NCBI GenBank assembly: GCA_934541115.1
Contig: CAKTDF010000006.1
Location: forward strand, 1 to 64,000
From: an uncultured Eubacteriales bacterium
GTDB lineage: Bacteria; Bacillota; Clostridia; Oscillospirales; Acutalibacteraceae
Direction: 5' to 3'
DNA length: 64,000 nucleotides
Shown here piece after piece: positions 23,916-32,633 of this stretch. The first letter of the stretch is position 1, and every line of letters begins with the position of its first letter. Both the position numbers and the translations under genes were made by a program. The notes below the pieces were generated by a model that did no database searches, was not told the DNA's origin, and saw only the letters and a program-made list of their open reading frames with translations.

Positions 23916-24560
23916 ATGCTTCCAATCCTTATACGCGGAATAATTGTTTATGTAATTGTAATCGTCGGTGTAAGACTCATGGGAAAAAGGCAAATCGGAG
24001 AACTGCAGCCATCTGAGCTTGTAATAACTTTTTTGCTATCCGATATTGCTTCAATGCCATTGCAAAACAGCAGCACTCCGCTCATTCAGTCCGTTGCGGC
24101 GGTGTTCCTTTTAATCGCGCTCGAAGTTATGACTTCCTGCCTTGCACTTAAATTCAGACCGTTCAGAACGCTGATTCAAGGTCATTCGGTCATGATAATC
24201 AAAAACGGTGAGCTACAGCAGGAGAACATGAAAAGGATTCGCTACAGTGTTGATGATATCATCGAATCGCTCAGACTTAAAGATGTTTTTGACATCAGCG
24301 AAGTCAATTACGCCTATGTTGAAACCAACGGTTCGCTAAGCGTTCTTTTGAAAGAAGACGGAAACAATGATGATTCACTACCCTGCCTTGTTGTCAGTGA
24401 CGGAAAGGTCATTGAACGCGAGTTTGCCATATGCGGCATGACAGAAAGCAAGCTGAAAAAGCTCTTAAAAAAGAGAGGGCTTGATCTCAAAAACATTTTG
24501 CTCATGACATATTCAAAAGGCGGAAAAATGAACATTGTTTTGAAAAAGGAGTCTGAGTGA
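23916..24560 (+). CDS. DUF421 membrane protein (YetF-like)
   Basis: A 214-residue protein with three N-terminal membrane segments (LIRGIIVYVIVIVGVRLMG first) and a cytosolic DUF421 domain, as in Bacillus YetF. The family marker RLMGKRQIGELQPSELV is intact. Members are linked to spore and envelope functions, but the molecular role is not settled. GAGGTGAT precedes the ATG. The next gene begins directly after its stop, the usual DUF421-DUF4363 pairing. Confidence 0.88.
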   Translation: MLPILIRGIIVYVIVIVGVRLMGKRQIGELQPSELVITFLLSDIASMPLQNSSTPLIQSVAAVFLLIALEVMTSCLALKFRPFRTLIQGHSVMIIKNGELQQENMKRIRYSVDDIIESLRLKDVFDISEVNYAYVETNGSLSVLLKEDGNNDDSLPCLVVSDGKVIEREFAICGMTESKLKKLLKKRGLDLKNILLMTYSKGGKMNIVLKKESE

Positions 24561-24941
24561 ATGAAACGCCTTGTTCTTTCCGCCGCACTGCTTTTACTTT
24601 GCTTTGCGGTTGCGGTTGTCGGGTACTTTAAGATTGAAAACGGCTGTGTATCAATGATAATTCTGCTTGAAAATGCCGGCACATCAATTAAAGCCAACGA
24701 TATTGAAAAAGCAAAAGAAGATCTTGATGAGGTAGGAACGCTTTGGGAAAGAGATCGAAAGAGCTTTGGAATATATCTTGACCATAAAGAACTTGAAAGC
24801 CTTGAATACTCTTTTCCGACACTCATAAACCTCCTCGCAGCAGGAAACGCAGAAACCGCGTTTGAAGAAATACAAAAATGCATTTCTGTTTTAAAAAACA
24901 TTTCTGAAGAACAGAAAATATGTGCGGACAATATATTGTAA
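24561..24941 (+). CDS. DUF4363 family protein
   Basis: A 126-residue protein with one N-terminal membrane segment or uncleaved signal (LVLSAALLLLCFAVAVVGYF) and an extracytoplasmic helical domain rich in Glu and Lys. It matches the DUF4363 pattern by size, topology and position directly after a DUF421 gene (TGA then ATG). Its role is presumably to work with the DUF421 protein at the membrane. Confidence 0.75.
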   Translation: MKRLVLSAALLLLCFAVAVVGYFKIENGCVSMIILLENAGTSIKANDIEKAKEDLDEVGTLWERDRKSFGIYLDHKELESLEYSFPTLINLLAAGNAETAFEEIQKCISVLKNISEEQKICADNIL

Positions 24942-24987
24942 TTGTTAAAGAAAACTGATAATATACAAAACAGAGGGAGGTGTAAAA

Positions 24988-25419
24988 ATGAACAATATGC
25001 TCATAATGTGGATAGCTCTTGCTGTTGTTTTCGCGATTATTGAAGCGGCGACGGCTCAAATCGTAACGCTTTGGTTTGCCGTCGGCTCGGTCGGTGCAAT
25101 AATTGCAAACGTACTCGGTGCGTCATCGACGATTCAGCTCATTGTCTTTGTTGTTCTTTCTCTTTTGACGCTTGCTATTGCCCGCCCATATTTTAAAAAA
25201 TTCATCAAAACAAAAATTCAACCGACTAATTCTGATATGTGCATCGGGCAGGAGGCAGTTGTGACCGAAGAAGTCAACAATCTGCTCGGTAAAGGTCAGG
25301 CAAAAATCAGAGGTGTTGTCTGGACGGCAAGAAGCGCCGATAACAGCATTATTCCCAAAGACTCGATTGTTATTGTAAAGGCAATCGAAGGTGTAAAGCT
25401 CATTGTTGAGAAAAAATAA
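24988..25419 (+). CDS. NfeD family membrane protein
   Basis: A 143-residue protein of the short NfeD type: two or three membrane segments in the first 70 residues (MLIMWIALAVVFAIIEAATA; LIVFVVLSLLTLAI), then a beta-barrel OB-like domain (QEAVVTEEVNNLLGKGQAKI to the end). NfeD proteins partner with SPFH/stomatin proteins, and one is encoded 45 bases downstream. GGGAGGTG precedes the ATG. Confidence 0.9.
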   Translation: MNNMLIMWIALAVVFAIIEAATAQIVTLWFAVGSVGAIIANVLGASSTIQLIVFVVLSLLTLAIARPYFKKFIKTKIQPTNSDMCIGQEAVVTEEVNNLLGKGQAKIRGVVWTARSADNSIIPKDSIVIVKAIEGVKLIVEKK

Positions 25420-25463
25420 ACAACTGAGAATCCACAAAAATTTTAAAATCAGGAGGAAAAATC

Positions 25464-26390
25464 ATGCAAGGCTTAGTTTATGTAATCATCGCACTCGTTC
25501 TCTTCATTCTGGCGGTAGTTGCCGCCAACATCAAAATTGTTCCGCAGTCAAAGGCATACGTCACTGAAAGACTCGGAACCTATCAGGCTACGTGGCAAAC
25601 CGGTTTGCATATGAAAATTCCCGTTTTTGAGCGCGTTGCAAAGGTTGTGTCGCTCAAAGAGCAGATTGTTGATTTCAAGCCTCAGCCGGTTATCACAAAG
25701 GATAACGTAACCATGCAGATTGACACGGTTGTGTTTTTCCAGATCACCGACCCGAAGCTTTACACCTATGGCGTTGAGCACCCGCTCTCTGCAATTGAAA
25801 ACCTCACTGCAACAACACTGCGTAACATAATCGGTGAGCTTGAGCTTGACCACACCCTCACCTCACGCGATACAATCAATGCAAAAATCAGAGGTATCCT
25901 TGATGAGGCAACCGATCCTTGGGGAATCAAGGTCAACCGTGTTGAACTGAAAAACATTCTTCCTCCGCGCGAAATTCAGGATGCGATGGAAAAACAGATG
26001 AAAGCCGAGCGCGAACGCCGCGAAGCAATTCTGCGTGCAGAAGGTGACAAGGAGAGTAAAATTCTTGTTGCACAGGGTCAGAAAGAAGCAAAAATCCTTG
26101 CCGCCCAAGCAGACAAGGAGGCTGCCATTCTCCACGCCGACGCTGTGCGCGAACAGAAGATCCGCGAAGCAGAGGGTGAAGCACAGGCTATCATTGCAAT
26201 TCAAAAAGCCGAAGCACAGGGCATTGAGCTCATCAACGCCGCAAAACCCGGAAAAGAAGTTATTGCTCTGCGCTCGCTTGAATCTCTCCAAAAAGTTGCC
26301 GACGGTCAGGCTACAAAAATCATTATTCCGTCTGAGATTCAGTCAATTGCCGGACTTGCAGCAGGAGTTACCGAACTCATTAAGGAATAA
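25464..26390 (+). CDS. SPFH/Band 7 (stomatin, QmcA-like) protein
   Basis: A 308-residue membrane-anchored scaffold protein. One N-terminal membrane segment (VYVIIALVLFILAVVAANI) leads into the SPFH domain (VPQSKAYVTERLGTY, to about residue 180), then an Ala/Glu-rich coiled coil (KQMKAERERREAILRAEGDK) and a short hydrophobic C-terminus. Such proteins form large membrane rings and often associate with NfeD and FtsH. It is the last gene of the NfeD-SPFH unit, with AGGAGG ahead of the ATG. Confidence 0.93.
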   Translation: MQGLVYVIIALVLFILAVVAANIKIVPQSKAYVTERLGTYQATWQTGLHMKIPVFERVAKVVSLKEQIVDFKPQPVITKDNVTMQIDTVVFFQITDPKLYTYGVEHPLSAIENLTATTLRNIIGELELDHTLTSRDTINAKIRGILDEATDPWGIKVNRVELKNILPPREIQDAMEKQMKAERERREAILRAEGDKESKILVAQGQKEAKILAAQADKEAAILHADAVREQKIREAEGEAQAIIAIQKAEAQGIELINAAKPGKEVIALRSLESLQKVADGQATKIIIPSEIQSIAGLAAGVTELIKE

Positions 26391-26450
26391 CAATATATTG
26401 AGTCACTGTAACGCCTGCAAATAGGTATTCATTCTAATATCATGTCTAAA

Positions 26451-26494
26451 AAAAGCCGACAGAAACTGCTTTTGCATAGTATCTGTCGGCTTTT
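26451..26494. terminator. Terminator after the SPFH gene
   Basis: AAAAGCCGACAGA pairs with TCTGTCGGCTTTT, a 13-bp stem symmetrical enough to work in both directions. Confidence 0.88.
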
Positions 26495-26600
26495 GCCGTG
26501 AATATTTGTATTTTCGATAATCGCAGTCAAGATCTTGGATTATCAAGTTACCTTGATTTTTGCTCGTCATAATGGTATAATGCGAACACAAGGTTCCAAA

Positions 26601-26758
26601 GGCAATGCCACACAGTTGCAGCGCGCGCCTTACTTGAATCTATTCCCGTCATGCATACAAAAATTTTTTGGCTTGAGCCGGAAAGTCTGCATTTTCTTGT
26701 ACAGCCTGACAAAAAATCTTACTACGCAGTTCGCACACCTCAATTGTGCGGCATTGCC
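26601..26758. mobile_element. MITE-like element, copy B (inverted)
   Basis: 158 bp bounded by GGCAATGCCACACAGTTGC and, read inwards from the right, GGCAATGCCGCACAATTG. Read on the minus strand it follows copy A along its whole length (shared GGCAATGCCGC, CAATTGAGG, AGTAAGATTTT, TGTACAA, CATGAC, ATTCAAG). It ends 20 bases before the rpe start codon. Apart from this and the SPFH terminator the gap 26391-26778 holds nothing recognised. Confidence 0.78.
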
Positions 26759-26778
26759 ATAAAACAGAGGTGCTCATT

Positions 26779-27438
26779 ATGGTTAAAATATCTCCGTCTA
26801 TTCTCTCATGTGATTATTCAAAAATGGGTGAAGAATTTGAAAGAATGAAGCAGTGCGGCGCTGACTGGCTCCACATTGACGTCATGGACGGTCACTTCGT
26901 TCCAAACATTACTCTCGGTGCTCCGATAGTCAAATGCATGAGAAAATGCAGCGATCTCGTTTTCGATGTACATCTCATGATCAGCGATCCAAAAAAGTAT
27001 GTTCCGGACTTTGTGAACGCCGGCGCAGACATAATCACTTTTCACATTGAATCGGACTCCCCTGTTGAAGAAACAATTGACCTCATTCGCTCGCTCGGTT
27101 GCAAAGCGTCGCTCTCTGTAAAGCCCGCTACGCCGGTTGAGGAGGTTTTTCCGTATCTTAACAAGCTTTCAATGGTACTTGTTATGACCGTTGAACCCGG
27201 CTTCGGCGGTCAGAGCTTTATGGCAGACATGATGCCGAAAGTTACCGTGCTCAGAAAAGAAATAATCCGCCGAGGACTCGATGTTGACATTCAGGTTGAC
27301 GGCGGAATCAGTGAAAAGAACGCCGAACTCGTCGGAAAAAGCGGCGCAAACGTTATTGTTGCCGGCAGTGCGGTTTTCGGCTCTGAAAATCCGAAAAAAA
27401 CAATCAGCAACTTAAAGCTTCTTGCCGGAAAGCAGTGA
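26779..27438 (+). CDS. rpe: Ribulose-phosphate 3-epimerase
   Basis: A 219-residue TIM-barrel enzyme of the pentose phosphate pathway that interconverts ribulose-5-P and xylulose-5-P. It shows SPSILSCDY, HIDVMDGHFVPNITLG with the metal-binding His and Asp, TVEPGFGGQ and QVDGGI. ATG 26779 after AGAGGTG is preferred; the more upstream start would read through the MITE-like element. That element ends just before the ribosome binding site, so the rpe promoter must lie inside it or further upstream. The last 27 bases overlap the convergent mecA-like gene. Confidence 0.96.
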   Translation: MVKISPSILSCDYSKMGEEFERMKQCGADWLHIDVMDGHFVPNITLGAPIVKCMRKCSDLVFDVHLMISDPKKYVPDFVNAGADIITFHIESDSPVEETIDLIRSLGCKASLSVKPATPVEEVFPYLNKLSMVLVMTVEPGFGGQSFMADMMPKVTVLRKEIIRRGLDVDIQVDGGISEKNAELVGKSGANVIVAGSAVFGSENPKKTISNLKLLAGKQ

Positions 27439-27957
27439 TAAAGCTCCGCTTTCGGCAAGGCAGACGGATTGCTCCAATACCGCCTCGCGTGCTGATCTTG
27501 AAAGTGAGCACCTTGAAAGGTACTCGCCAATAAACGATAATATGACAGACGGACACGCCGGAATAAAAAGATAATACACGGAACTGCTTTTATACAGTTT
27601 TCCATCCGGAACGCTGTCAAATGTTTTGTCTGCCGTTCTGGAGCAATCGATAAGATCGTTTATGTTCTCACAAACAAACAGCGCGTCTTCGCTTTCTTTG
27701 ACCTCAGCATTATCTCCTTCTTTGAATATCATAAGACAGCCGCCGAATGAATCCGGCATAACCTCAACTTCAAGTGAACTGTATTCCGAAGAAAAAAGTC
27801 CGGTTTCGCTGCGTATTTTTTCAAGTATACTTCTGACAAGCTTTCTTGTTTGGGGGTTTGAATAATCAAGCTGATCATATGTTATCTCACTTTTTGAAAG
27901 ATCGTCTTTTGAAAGCTCAACCATTATGCTTTTCCTGTCTGTTATGTCGATACGCAT
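27412..27957 (-). CDS. MecA-like adaptor protein
   Basis: A 181-residue acidic protein. The N-terminal MRIDITDRKSIMVELSKDDL followed by DQLDYSNPQTRKLVRSIL matches the substrate-binding half of MecA, the adaptor that delivers proteins to the ClpC unfoldase. A C-terminal domain (about 95-181) would dock on ClpC. It is shorter than Bacillus MecA (about 218) because the linker is reduced. ATG 27957 is chosen for AAAGGAG nine bases upstream. Its 3' end overlaps rpe by 27 bases on the other strand. Confidence 0.75.
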   Translation of the reverse strand: MRIDITDRKSIMVELSKDDLSKSEITYDQLDYSNPQTRKLVRSILEKIRSETGLFSSEYSSLEVEVMPDSFGGCLMIFKEGDNAEVKESEDALFVCENINDLIDCSRTADKTFDSVPDGKLYKSSSVYYLFIPACPSVILSFIGEYLSRCSLSRSAREAVLEQSVCLAESGALSLLSGKKL

Positions 27958-28130
27958 TTTCATTATCTCCTTTGTTGTATCGTCTTTCTCCATGTAAATG
28001 ATACTACTGTTTTCTTAACTAATCAATGAACAAAATATGGCAACCGACACACTTCGTTTATCGTTATATCTGCGTCGGCAGTTTTTGGATTCGCATTTCC
28101 GTCCTAATGCCGCCCACAAGAGGTTTCCAA

Positions 28131-29351
28131 ATGAAAATAAAAAATCCGTTCAAAAAAAAGAAGGAGCCGTTTCCACGCAATGCAAAACCACGCGTTAAAA
28201 ACAGCTACTACACCTTTTCAAAGGAATATCCCGCCTCAAAAATCATCAAAACAAAGCACGTCAAGAGAAAAAAAGAACGTGTTTCTTCTGCACTGCACAT
28301 TGTTCTTGCGATATTCTGCTTTTTATTGATAACCGCGATTTCTTTTTTTACAGTGAGCGTTGGTCTGAATATTTCAAACAAACCTACAGACGCCACCGCT
28401 TCTCTCTCCTCACAGCCTAAAACAGCGGTCGAGAGCATTCTTGAAACCGATGTTTTTCGTGCGCTGTACATGCCAGATGACATATTAAACAACAAGAAGG
28501 AGCTTTCTTCATTTATTCGCAAAATAAAACGTAGAGACTGCAACAGTGTTGTTATTGATTTTAAAACAGAAAGCGGAAAGACTCTTTATTCATCACAAAA
28601 CGAAACGGCAATATTCGGCAGATGTGCAATATACGATAATGAAACCGTGAGAAATGCGCTTGAACAATTCAGAGACAACGACATAAATGTTGTTGCACGT
28701 TATTTCTGTTTCAAAGATTCAATTGCCGGCGTAACAGAACCCGACTTTGCAGTAAAATACAAGGATACAGATGTTCTTTGGCTCGATGAACTTTCTGAGG
28801 GCAAAGGCAAAACATGGCTAAATCCGTATTCAGACGGTGCCGTTAATTACCTGCTTGACCTTTTGAACGAAACAGTTTCTTTTGGAATTAACGGCGTTAT
28901 TATTGAATCCGTCTCCTATCCCGATGCAGAGGACATTTCAACAGCTGGATTTCCGGGAGAAAAAAACGCAAACAAACGAAACGAAACCCTGCTCGGTTTT
29001 ATAGAAAAAGTCAGAGCCACTGTTCCCTCAGGCTGCTTTGTACTTGTTGGAGAAACCTGTGCAGATGCGTTTGACGGCAACGAAACCCTCTATTCCGGAA
29101 CGCTCAACAAAAGCGCCGCAAACGGGATTTGTGCTTATACAACCGTTCGCCCCGACTCCTATGTAATTGACAAAAAGAGTCACTATTCCTCACTTATGTC
29201 CCTGCTTTCCGGAATCGGTCAAAAACAGGGCTCCGGAGATTTTCTTGTCCCCGTGATCGGCTATGACGATTACACACGCAGATATGTTCGCACACTTGAG
29301 GAATCCGGCTTTAACAACTACATCATATTTGACGAAAGCGGTAAATATTGA
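28131..29351 (+). CDS. Putative glycoside hydrolase, DUF4015 family
   Basis: A 406-residue membrane-anchored protein. After a very basic N-terminus (FKKKKEPFPRNAKPRVKN) there is one membrane segment (about 52-76, LHIVLAIFCFLLITAISFFTV), then an extracellular TIM-barrel-like domain of the DUF4015 type (FRALYMPDDILNN; VVIDFKTESGKTLY; YLLDLLNETVSFGINGVIIE). The family is annotated as putative glycosidase; catalytic residues cannot be assigned from the sequence alone. ATG 28131 follows AGAGG; an upstream in-frame ATG lacks a site. Confidence 0.78.
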   Translation: MKIKNPFKKKKEPFPRNAKPRVKNSYYTFSKEYPASKIIKTKHVKRKKERVSSALHIVLAIFCFLLITAISFFTVSVGLNISNKPTDATASLSSQPKTAVESILETDVFRALYMPDDILNNKKELSSFIRKIKRRDCNSVVIDFKTESGKTLYSSQNETAIFGRCAIYDNETVRNALEQFRDNDINVVARYFCFKDSIAGVTEPDFAVKYKDTDVLWLDELSEGKGKTWLNPYSDGAVNYLLDLLNETVSFGINGVIIESVSYPDAEDISTAGFPGEKNANKRNETLLGFIEKVRATVPSGCFVLVGETCADAFDGNETLYSGTLNKSAANGICAYTTVRPDSYVIDKKSHYSSLMSLLSGIGQKQGSGDFLVPVIGYDDYTRRYVRTLEESGFNNYIIFDESGKY

Positions 29352-29370
29352 CGCTTTATTTTGAAAAATC

Positions 29371-29400
29371 TTGACTTTTACCGTACATTGTGCGTATAAT
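29371..29400 (+). promoter_or_regulatory. Promoter of tRNA-Leu(TAA)
   Basis: TTGACT, an 18-bp spacer and TATAAT, about 11 bases before the tRNA 5' end. Confidence 0.75.
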
Positions 29401-29411
29401 AGTGTGGTGTT

Positions 29412-29498
29412 GCCGGTGTGGCGGAATTGGCAGACGCAAGGGACTTAAAATCCCTCGGTGGCAACACCGTACCGGTTCGAGCCCGGTCACCGGCACCA
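29412..29498 (+). tRNA. tRNA-Leu(TAA)
   Basis: 87 nt with CCA encoded. Acceptor GCCGGTG/CACCGGC fully paired, anticodon stem AGGGA/TCCCT with loop CTTAAAA (anticodon TAA), class II variable arm. Confidence 0.97.
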
Positions 29499-29499
29499 A

Positions 29500-29539
29500 A
29501 ATGCCGCCGTAATTTTGACAGAATACGGCGGCATTTTTT
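29500..29539 (+). terminator. Terminator after tRNA-Leu(TAA)
   Basis: AATGCCGCCGTA pairs with TACGGCGGCATT followed by T's. A second GC-rich stem (CCGCTGCAGA/TCTGCGGCGG) follows at about 29595-29620. Confidence 0.85.
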
Positions 29540-29682
29540 CATACCCAAAAACCGCTTGATACAGGGCTTTTCGGGCATTTCGACACATAAGAACTCCGCT
29601 GCAGAGCAATTCTGCGGCGGGGTTTCGTGCGTTTTATGTGAATTGCAGCTTTCTGCTCTGCTGTAATCGTTGAACTAACCTA

Positions 29683-29741
29683 TTGCATTTTCTGTACTCC
29701 TATGCTAAATAAAAATACAGCCGTAACGCTACGACTGTATT
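29683..29741 (+). promoter_or_regulatory. Promoter and palindromic operator of the TetR gene
   Basis: TTGCAT, a 17-bp spacer and TAAATA preceded by TGC. It is followed at 29714-29741 by a 28-bp near-palindrome (AATACAGCCGTA / TACGACTGTATT) covering the start point. This is a classic self-repressing TetR layout and shows that translation must start downstream of it. Confidence 0.65.
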
Positions 29742-29779
29742 CAAAAAAGAAAAGGAGTACGGTTATTCCCCGAAGCTAT

Positions 29780-30340
29780 ATGTTTACAAAAGAACAGGTG
29801 CTTGATGCCGCAATCGAGCTGACACGAAAGAAAGGGTTTTCCGCTGTTTCGGCACGGTCACTCGGTGAACAGCTCGGCACGACTTCCCGCCCGATTTTCA
29901 GCCACTTTGAGAATATGACAGATGTGCAGAAAGGAATTATCAGTGCGGCGAACAAACTTTATCAGTCCTTTCGAGCAGAAGAAATAGCAAGCGGAAAGTA
30001 TGTTCCGTATAAAGCAAACGGTATGGCATATATCCGTTTCGCAAAAGAAGAAAAAGAGCTATTCAATCTGCTCTTTATGCGTGACCGTTCGGTAGAGCAA
30101 ATCAAAGAAAATCCCGAAGAAATGGAAACGCTGATTGGGCTGATTGCCAAACAGGTCAACATTGACAAGGAAGCAGCAAGATTTTTTTATCTTGAAATGT
30201 GGGCATACACACACGGCATCGCATCGATGATTGCAACGGGTTTCTATGAGTGGGATGAGCCGCTTGCAAGCCGAGCTTTGACTGATGTGTATGAGGGATT
30301 AAAGCATCGCTATAAAAATGGAGGTGTCCGCAATGATTGA
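29780..30340 (+). CDS. TetR/AcrR family regulator
   Basis: A repressor of about 186 residues. The N-terminal helix-turn-helix (VLDAAIELTRKKGFSAVSAR, then LGTTSRPIFSHF) is typical; the C-terminal ligand-binding part carries a WAYTHGIASMIATGF helix as in TetR_C members. ATG 29780 has no well-spaced site. AGGAG at 29753-29757 fits an in-frame ATT at 29765 seven bases on, so a non-standard start adding five residues is possible; ATG 29702 is upstream of the predicted transcription start. It overlaps the ABC ATPase by 8 bases, and would normally control that exporter, here broken. Confidence 0.85.
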   Translation: MFTKEQVLDAAIELTRKKGFSAVSARSLGEQLGTTSRPIFSHFENMTDVQKGIISAANKLYQSFRAEEIASGKYVPYKANGMAYIRFAKEEKELFNLLFMRDRSVEQIKENPEEMETLIGLIAKQVNIDKEAARFFYLEMWAYTHGIASMIATGFYEWDEPLASRALTDVYEGLKHRYKNGGVRND

Positions 30341-30806
30341 AGCAAAGAGTGTTACTAAGTCTTACGGCTTTGGTGAAAGCAAAGCCGATATATTGAAAGG
30401 CATTGACCTGCAAATTTCGGATGGTGATTTTGCCGTGATTTTAGGGGCGTCGGGTTCGGGAAAATCGACGCTTCTGAATTGTCTGTCGGGGCTTGAACGG
30501 GTTGACGGCGGAAGCATTGAATACGACGGCTTGAATATTGCGGAGCTTTCCGATAAAGCGCTGACCAAATTCCGCAAGGATAATATCGGGTTTATCTTTC
30601 AGCAGTATTATCTTCTTCCCGATATGACCGTTGATAAAAATGTCCGTATGGGCGCAGACCTTGCAGGAAACTCAGATTACAGAGAAATCATAAAGGCGGT
30701 GGGTCTTGAAACGAAAGCCGCCAAATATCCGTCCGAGCTTTCGGGCGGCGAACAGCAGAGAGTTTCGGTCGCCCGTGCGCTTGCCAAAAAGCCGAAGGTT
30801 TTGTTT
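30333..30806 (+). pseudogene. ABC transporter ATP-binding protein, truncated
   Basis: A MacB/LolD-type ATPase that starts normally after GGAGGTG: Walker A GASGSGKST, Q-loop FIFQQYYLLP, signature LSGGEQQRVSVARALAKKPK. It then breaks within the Walker B region: after VLF the expected DEPTG is missing and unrelated sequence runs on (LRSCPTFKG) to a stop at 30950. Without Walker B, the D-loop and the switch His it cannot hydrolyse ATP, and the partner permease is absent. The remaining part is cleanly conserved, so the loss looks recent. Confidence 0.88.
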
Positions 30807-30960
30807 CTCCGAAGTTGCCCCACCTTTAAGGGTTTCTATCAAAATTACGGTTCTTTGCAAAAAAACATGGCGGTCTTGATGAATGGACATCAAGACCACC
30901 ATGTTTTTGCATGTGCTCCCCACATAAGGAATACATCAGCATATCAATAAATTGAAAGAG
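30807..30960. repeat. Foreign segment at the ABC breakpoint with long hairpin
   Basis: Sequence replacing the 3' part of the ABC gene. It contains a long hairpin (30857-30910): GCAAAAA..CATGG and CCATGTTTTTGC flank GGTCTTGATG/CATCAAGACC, with one mismatch and loop AATGGA. It looks like the end of a transposable element or a deletion scar; no transposase remains. The rest of the gap to 31085 holds only the promoter of the next gene. Confidence 0.5.
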
Positions 30961-31016
30961 TGAGCGTTTTGTATTCTTACAAGCCCATTAAGCCTGCTTT
31001 TGAAAAGCACCAAAAC

Positions 31017-31045
31017 TTGAATTCTGACGACGTTCATGCTATAAT
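31017..31045 (+). promoter_or_regulatory. Promoter of the DUF1538-PII unit
   Basis: TTGAAT, a 17-bp spacer and TATAAT with TGC before it (extended -10). Confidence 0.75.
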
Positions 31046-31085
31046 ACTATTGTAATGATAGGTTGATTCAGTTTCAAAGGAGGTC

Positions 31086-32633
31086 ATGTCAATTAAAAAA
31101 CTATATCGCAAACTTATGAATACCGCTATACCGGAAAAGGTTCGGGAATCCGCCGCCTCAGTTCTGCCGATTGTTTTGAGTGTTTGCTTGCTCTGCCTAA
31201 GCATTCTGCCTATGAAACCGGATTTGTTATTAAGCTTTCTTTTTGGTGCGCTCATGCTCGTTTTCGGCATGGGGCTTTTTTCACTCGGTGCAGAAATGTC
31301 AATGACAAGAATCGGCAGCAAAATCGGCAAAGCACTGACAAGGAGTAAAAATCTTCCCCTTATTCTTGTTGTCAGCTTTATTTTAGGCTTTGCAATAACC
31401 ATCTCGGAACCGGATCTTCAAGTGCTTGCAACCACTGTGCCGCATATCAACAGCACGGTTTTGCTCATCACCGTCGGCTGTGGCGTAGGTCTTTTTATGT
31501 CGGTCTGTATGCTCAGAATGCTCACCGGCACAAATCTCAAAAAGCTGCTGTTGGTATGTTATATCGCCTTGTTTGCGCTTGCGGCATTTTCAGACAAGGA
31601 CTTTTTGAGCATTGCCTTTGACTCCGGTGGAGTCACAACCGGTCCGATGACTGTTCCGTTCATTCTTTCATTCGGTCTCGGTGTTTCTTTTGTCCGCTCT
31701 GACAGCAAATCCGAGGCAGACAGCTTTGGTCTCGTGGCGCTTTGCTCTATCGGCCCTGTGCTTGCCGTTTTGATTCTCGGATTTTTTTATCCTTCCGGAG
31801 AGGGTGCCTCAAATATGGTCACCTCTTCGTTTTCAACAACAGCTCAAATAGGCGCAGCTTTTGCAAAATCCACCCCTTCATACATGAAAGAAACAGCACT
31901 GGCTCTTTTGCCTATCATGGTTATATTTGCTGTTTTTCAGCTGGTATCTCTTAAACTTGAAAAGCGCGGCCTTTTGAAAATAATCATAGGTATCGCCTAT
32001 ACATATGTAGGTCTGGTTTTGTTTCTGACAGGCGTCAACGTCGGATTCTCGCCTCTCGGGTCTGAGCTGGGCGCAGTGCTTGCGGAAAAAGGCAGTGCAA
32101 TAGCTTTTATTGCGGTTTCCGCAGTTCTCGGCTGGTTCATCATTTCGGCTGAACCGGCTGTCGGTGTTCTTGAAGTACAGATTGAAGAAGTCAGCGCCGG
32201 AGCTATCTCCGGCAAAACAATCAAGCTGAGTCTTTCCGTTGCAGTAGCACTCGCAATGGGACTTTCCGCTTTGCGTGTAATTACGGGGATATCGCTGCTT
32301 TGGTTCCTCGTTCCGGGATACGTTGCGGCACTCGCACTTTCATTTTTCGTACCCGATATTTACACAGCAATTGCGTTTGACTCGGGCGGCGTCGCATCCG
32401 GACCGATGACTGCGGCATTTATGCTGCAATTTATGATGGGTGCCAGCTCCGCTCTCGGCGGAAATGTTCTGACTGACGCTTTCGGCTCGGTTGCTCTTGT
32501 TGCAATGATGCCGCTCATTTCAATCCAGACGGTTGGACTTATCAGCGAAAGAAAAGCATTGCGCGCAGAAAAAAGTGCTGAAAGCTACGGTGACTACGAT
32601 ATTATTGAGCTTTGGGAGGTTGAGGGCGTATGA
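31086..32633 (+). CDS. DUF1538 membrane protein
   Basis: A 515-residue polytopic membrane protein made of two homologous halves, each ending in a conserved SIAFDSGGVTTGPMTVPFIL-type block (second: TAIAFDSGGVASGPMTAAFM). This duplication with FDSGGV is the DUF1538 signature and suggests an inverted-repeat transporter. The substrate is unknown. It overlaps the PII-like gene by 4 bases (ATGA). In the well-known AmtB-GlnK pairing a membrane transporter is gated by a PII protein; the same logic is likely here. Confidence 0.9.
   Translation: MSIKKLYRKLMNTAIPEKVRESAASVLPIVLSVCLLCLSILPMKPDLLLSFLFGALMLVFGMGLFSLGAEMSMTRIGSKIGKALTRSKNLPLILVVSFILGFAITISEPDLQVLATTVPHINSTVLLITVGCGVGLFMSVCMLRMLTGTNLKKLLLVCYIALFALAAFSDKDFLSIAFDSGGVTTGPMTVPFILSFGLGVSFVRSDSKSEADSFGLVALCSIGPVLAVLILGFFYPSGEGASNMVTSSFSTTAQIGAAFAKSTPSYMKETALALLPIMVIFAVFQLVSLKLEKRGLLKIIIGIAYTYVGLVLFLTGVNVGFSPLGSELGAVLAEKGSAIAFIAVSAVLGWFIISAEPAVGVLEVQIEEVSAGAISGKTIKLSLSVAVALAMGLSALRVITGISLLWFLVPGYVAALALSFFVPDIYTAIAFDSGGVASGPMTAAFMLQFMMGASSALGGNVLTDAFGSVALVAMMPLISIQTVGLISERKALRAEKSAESYGDYDIIELWEVEGV

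Noticed and set aside
30672..30923. Minus-strand open reading frame across the ABC breakpoint
   Set aside because: It reads antisense to the conserved ABC ATPase for half its length; no ribosome binding site.
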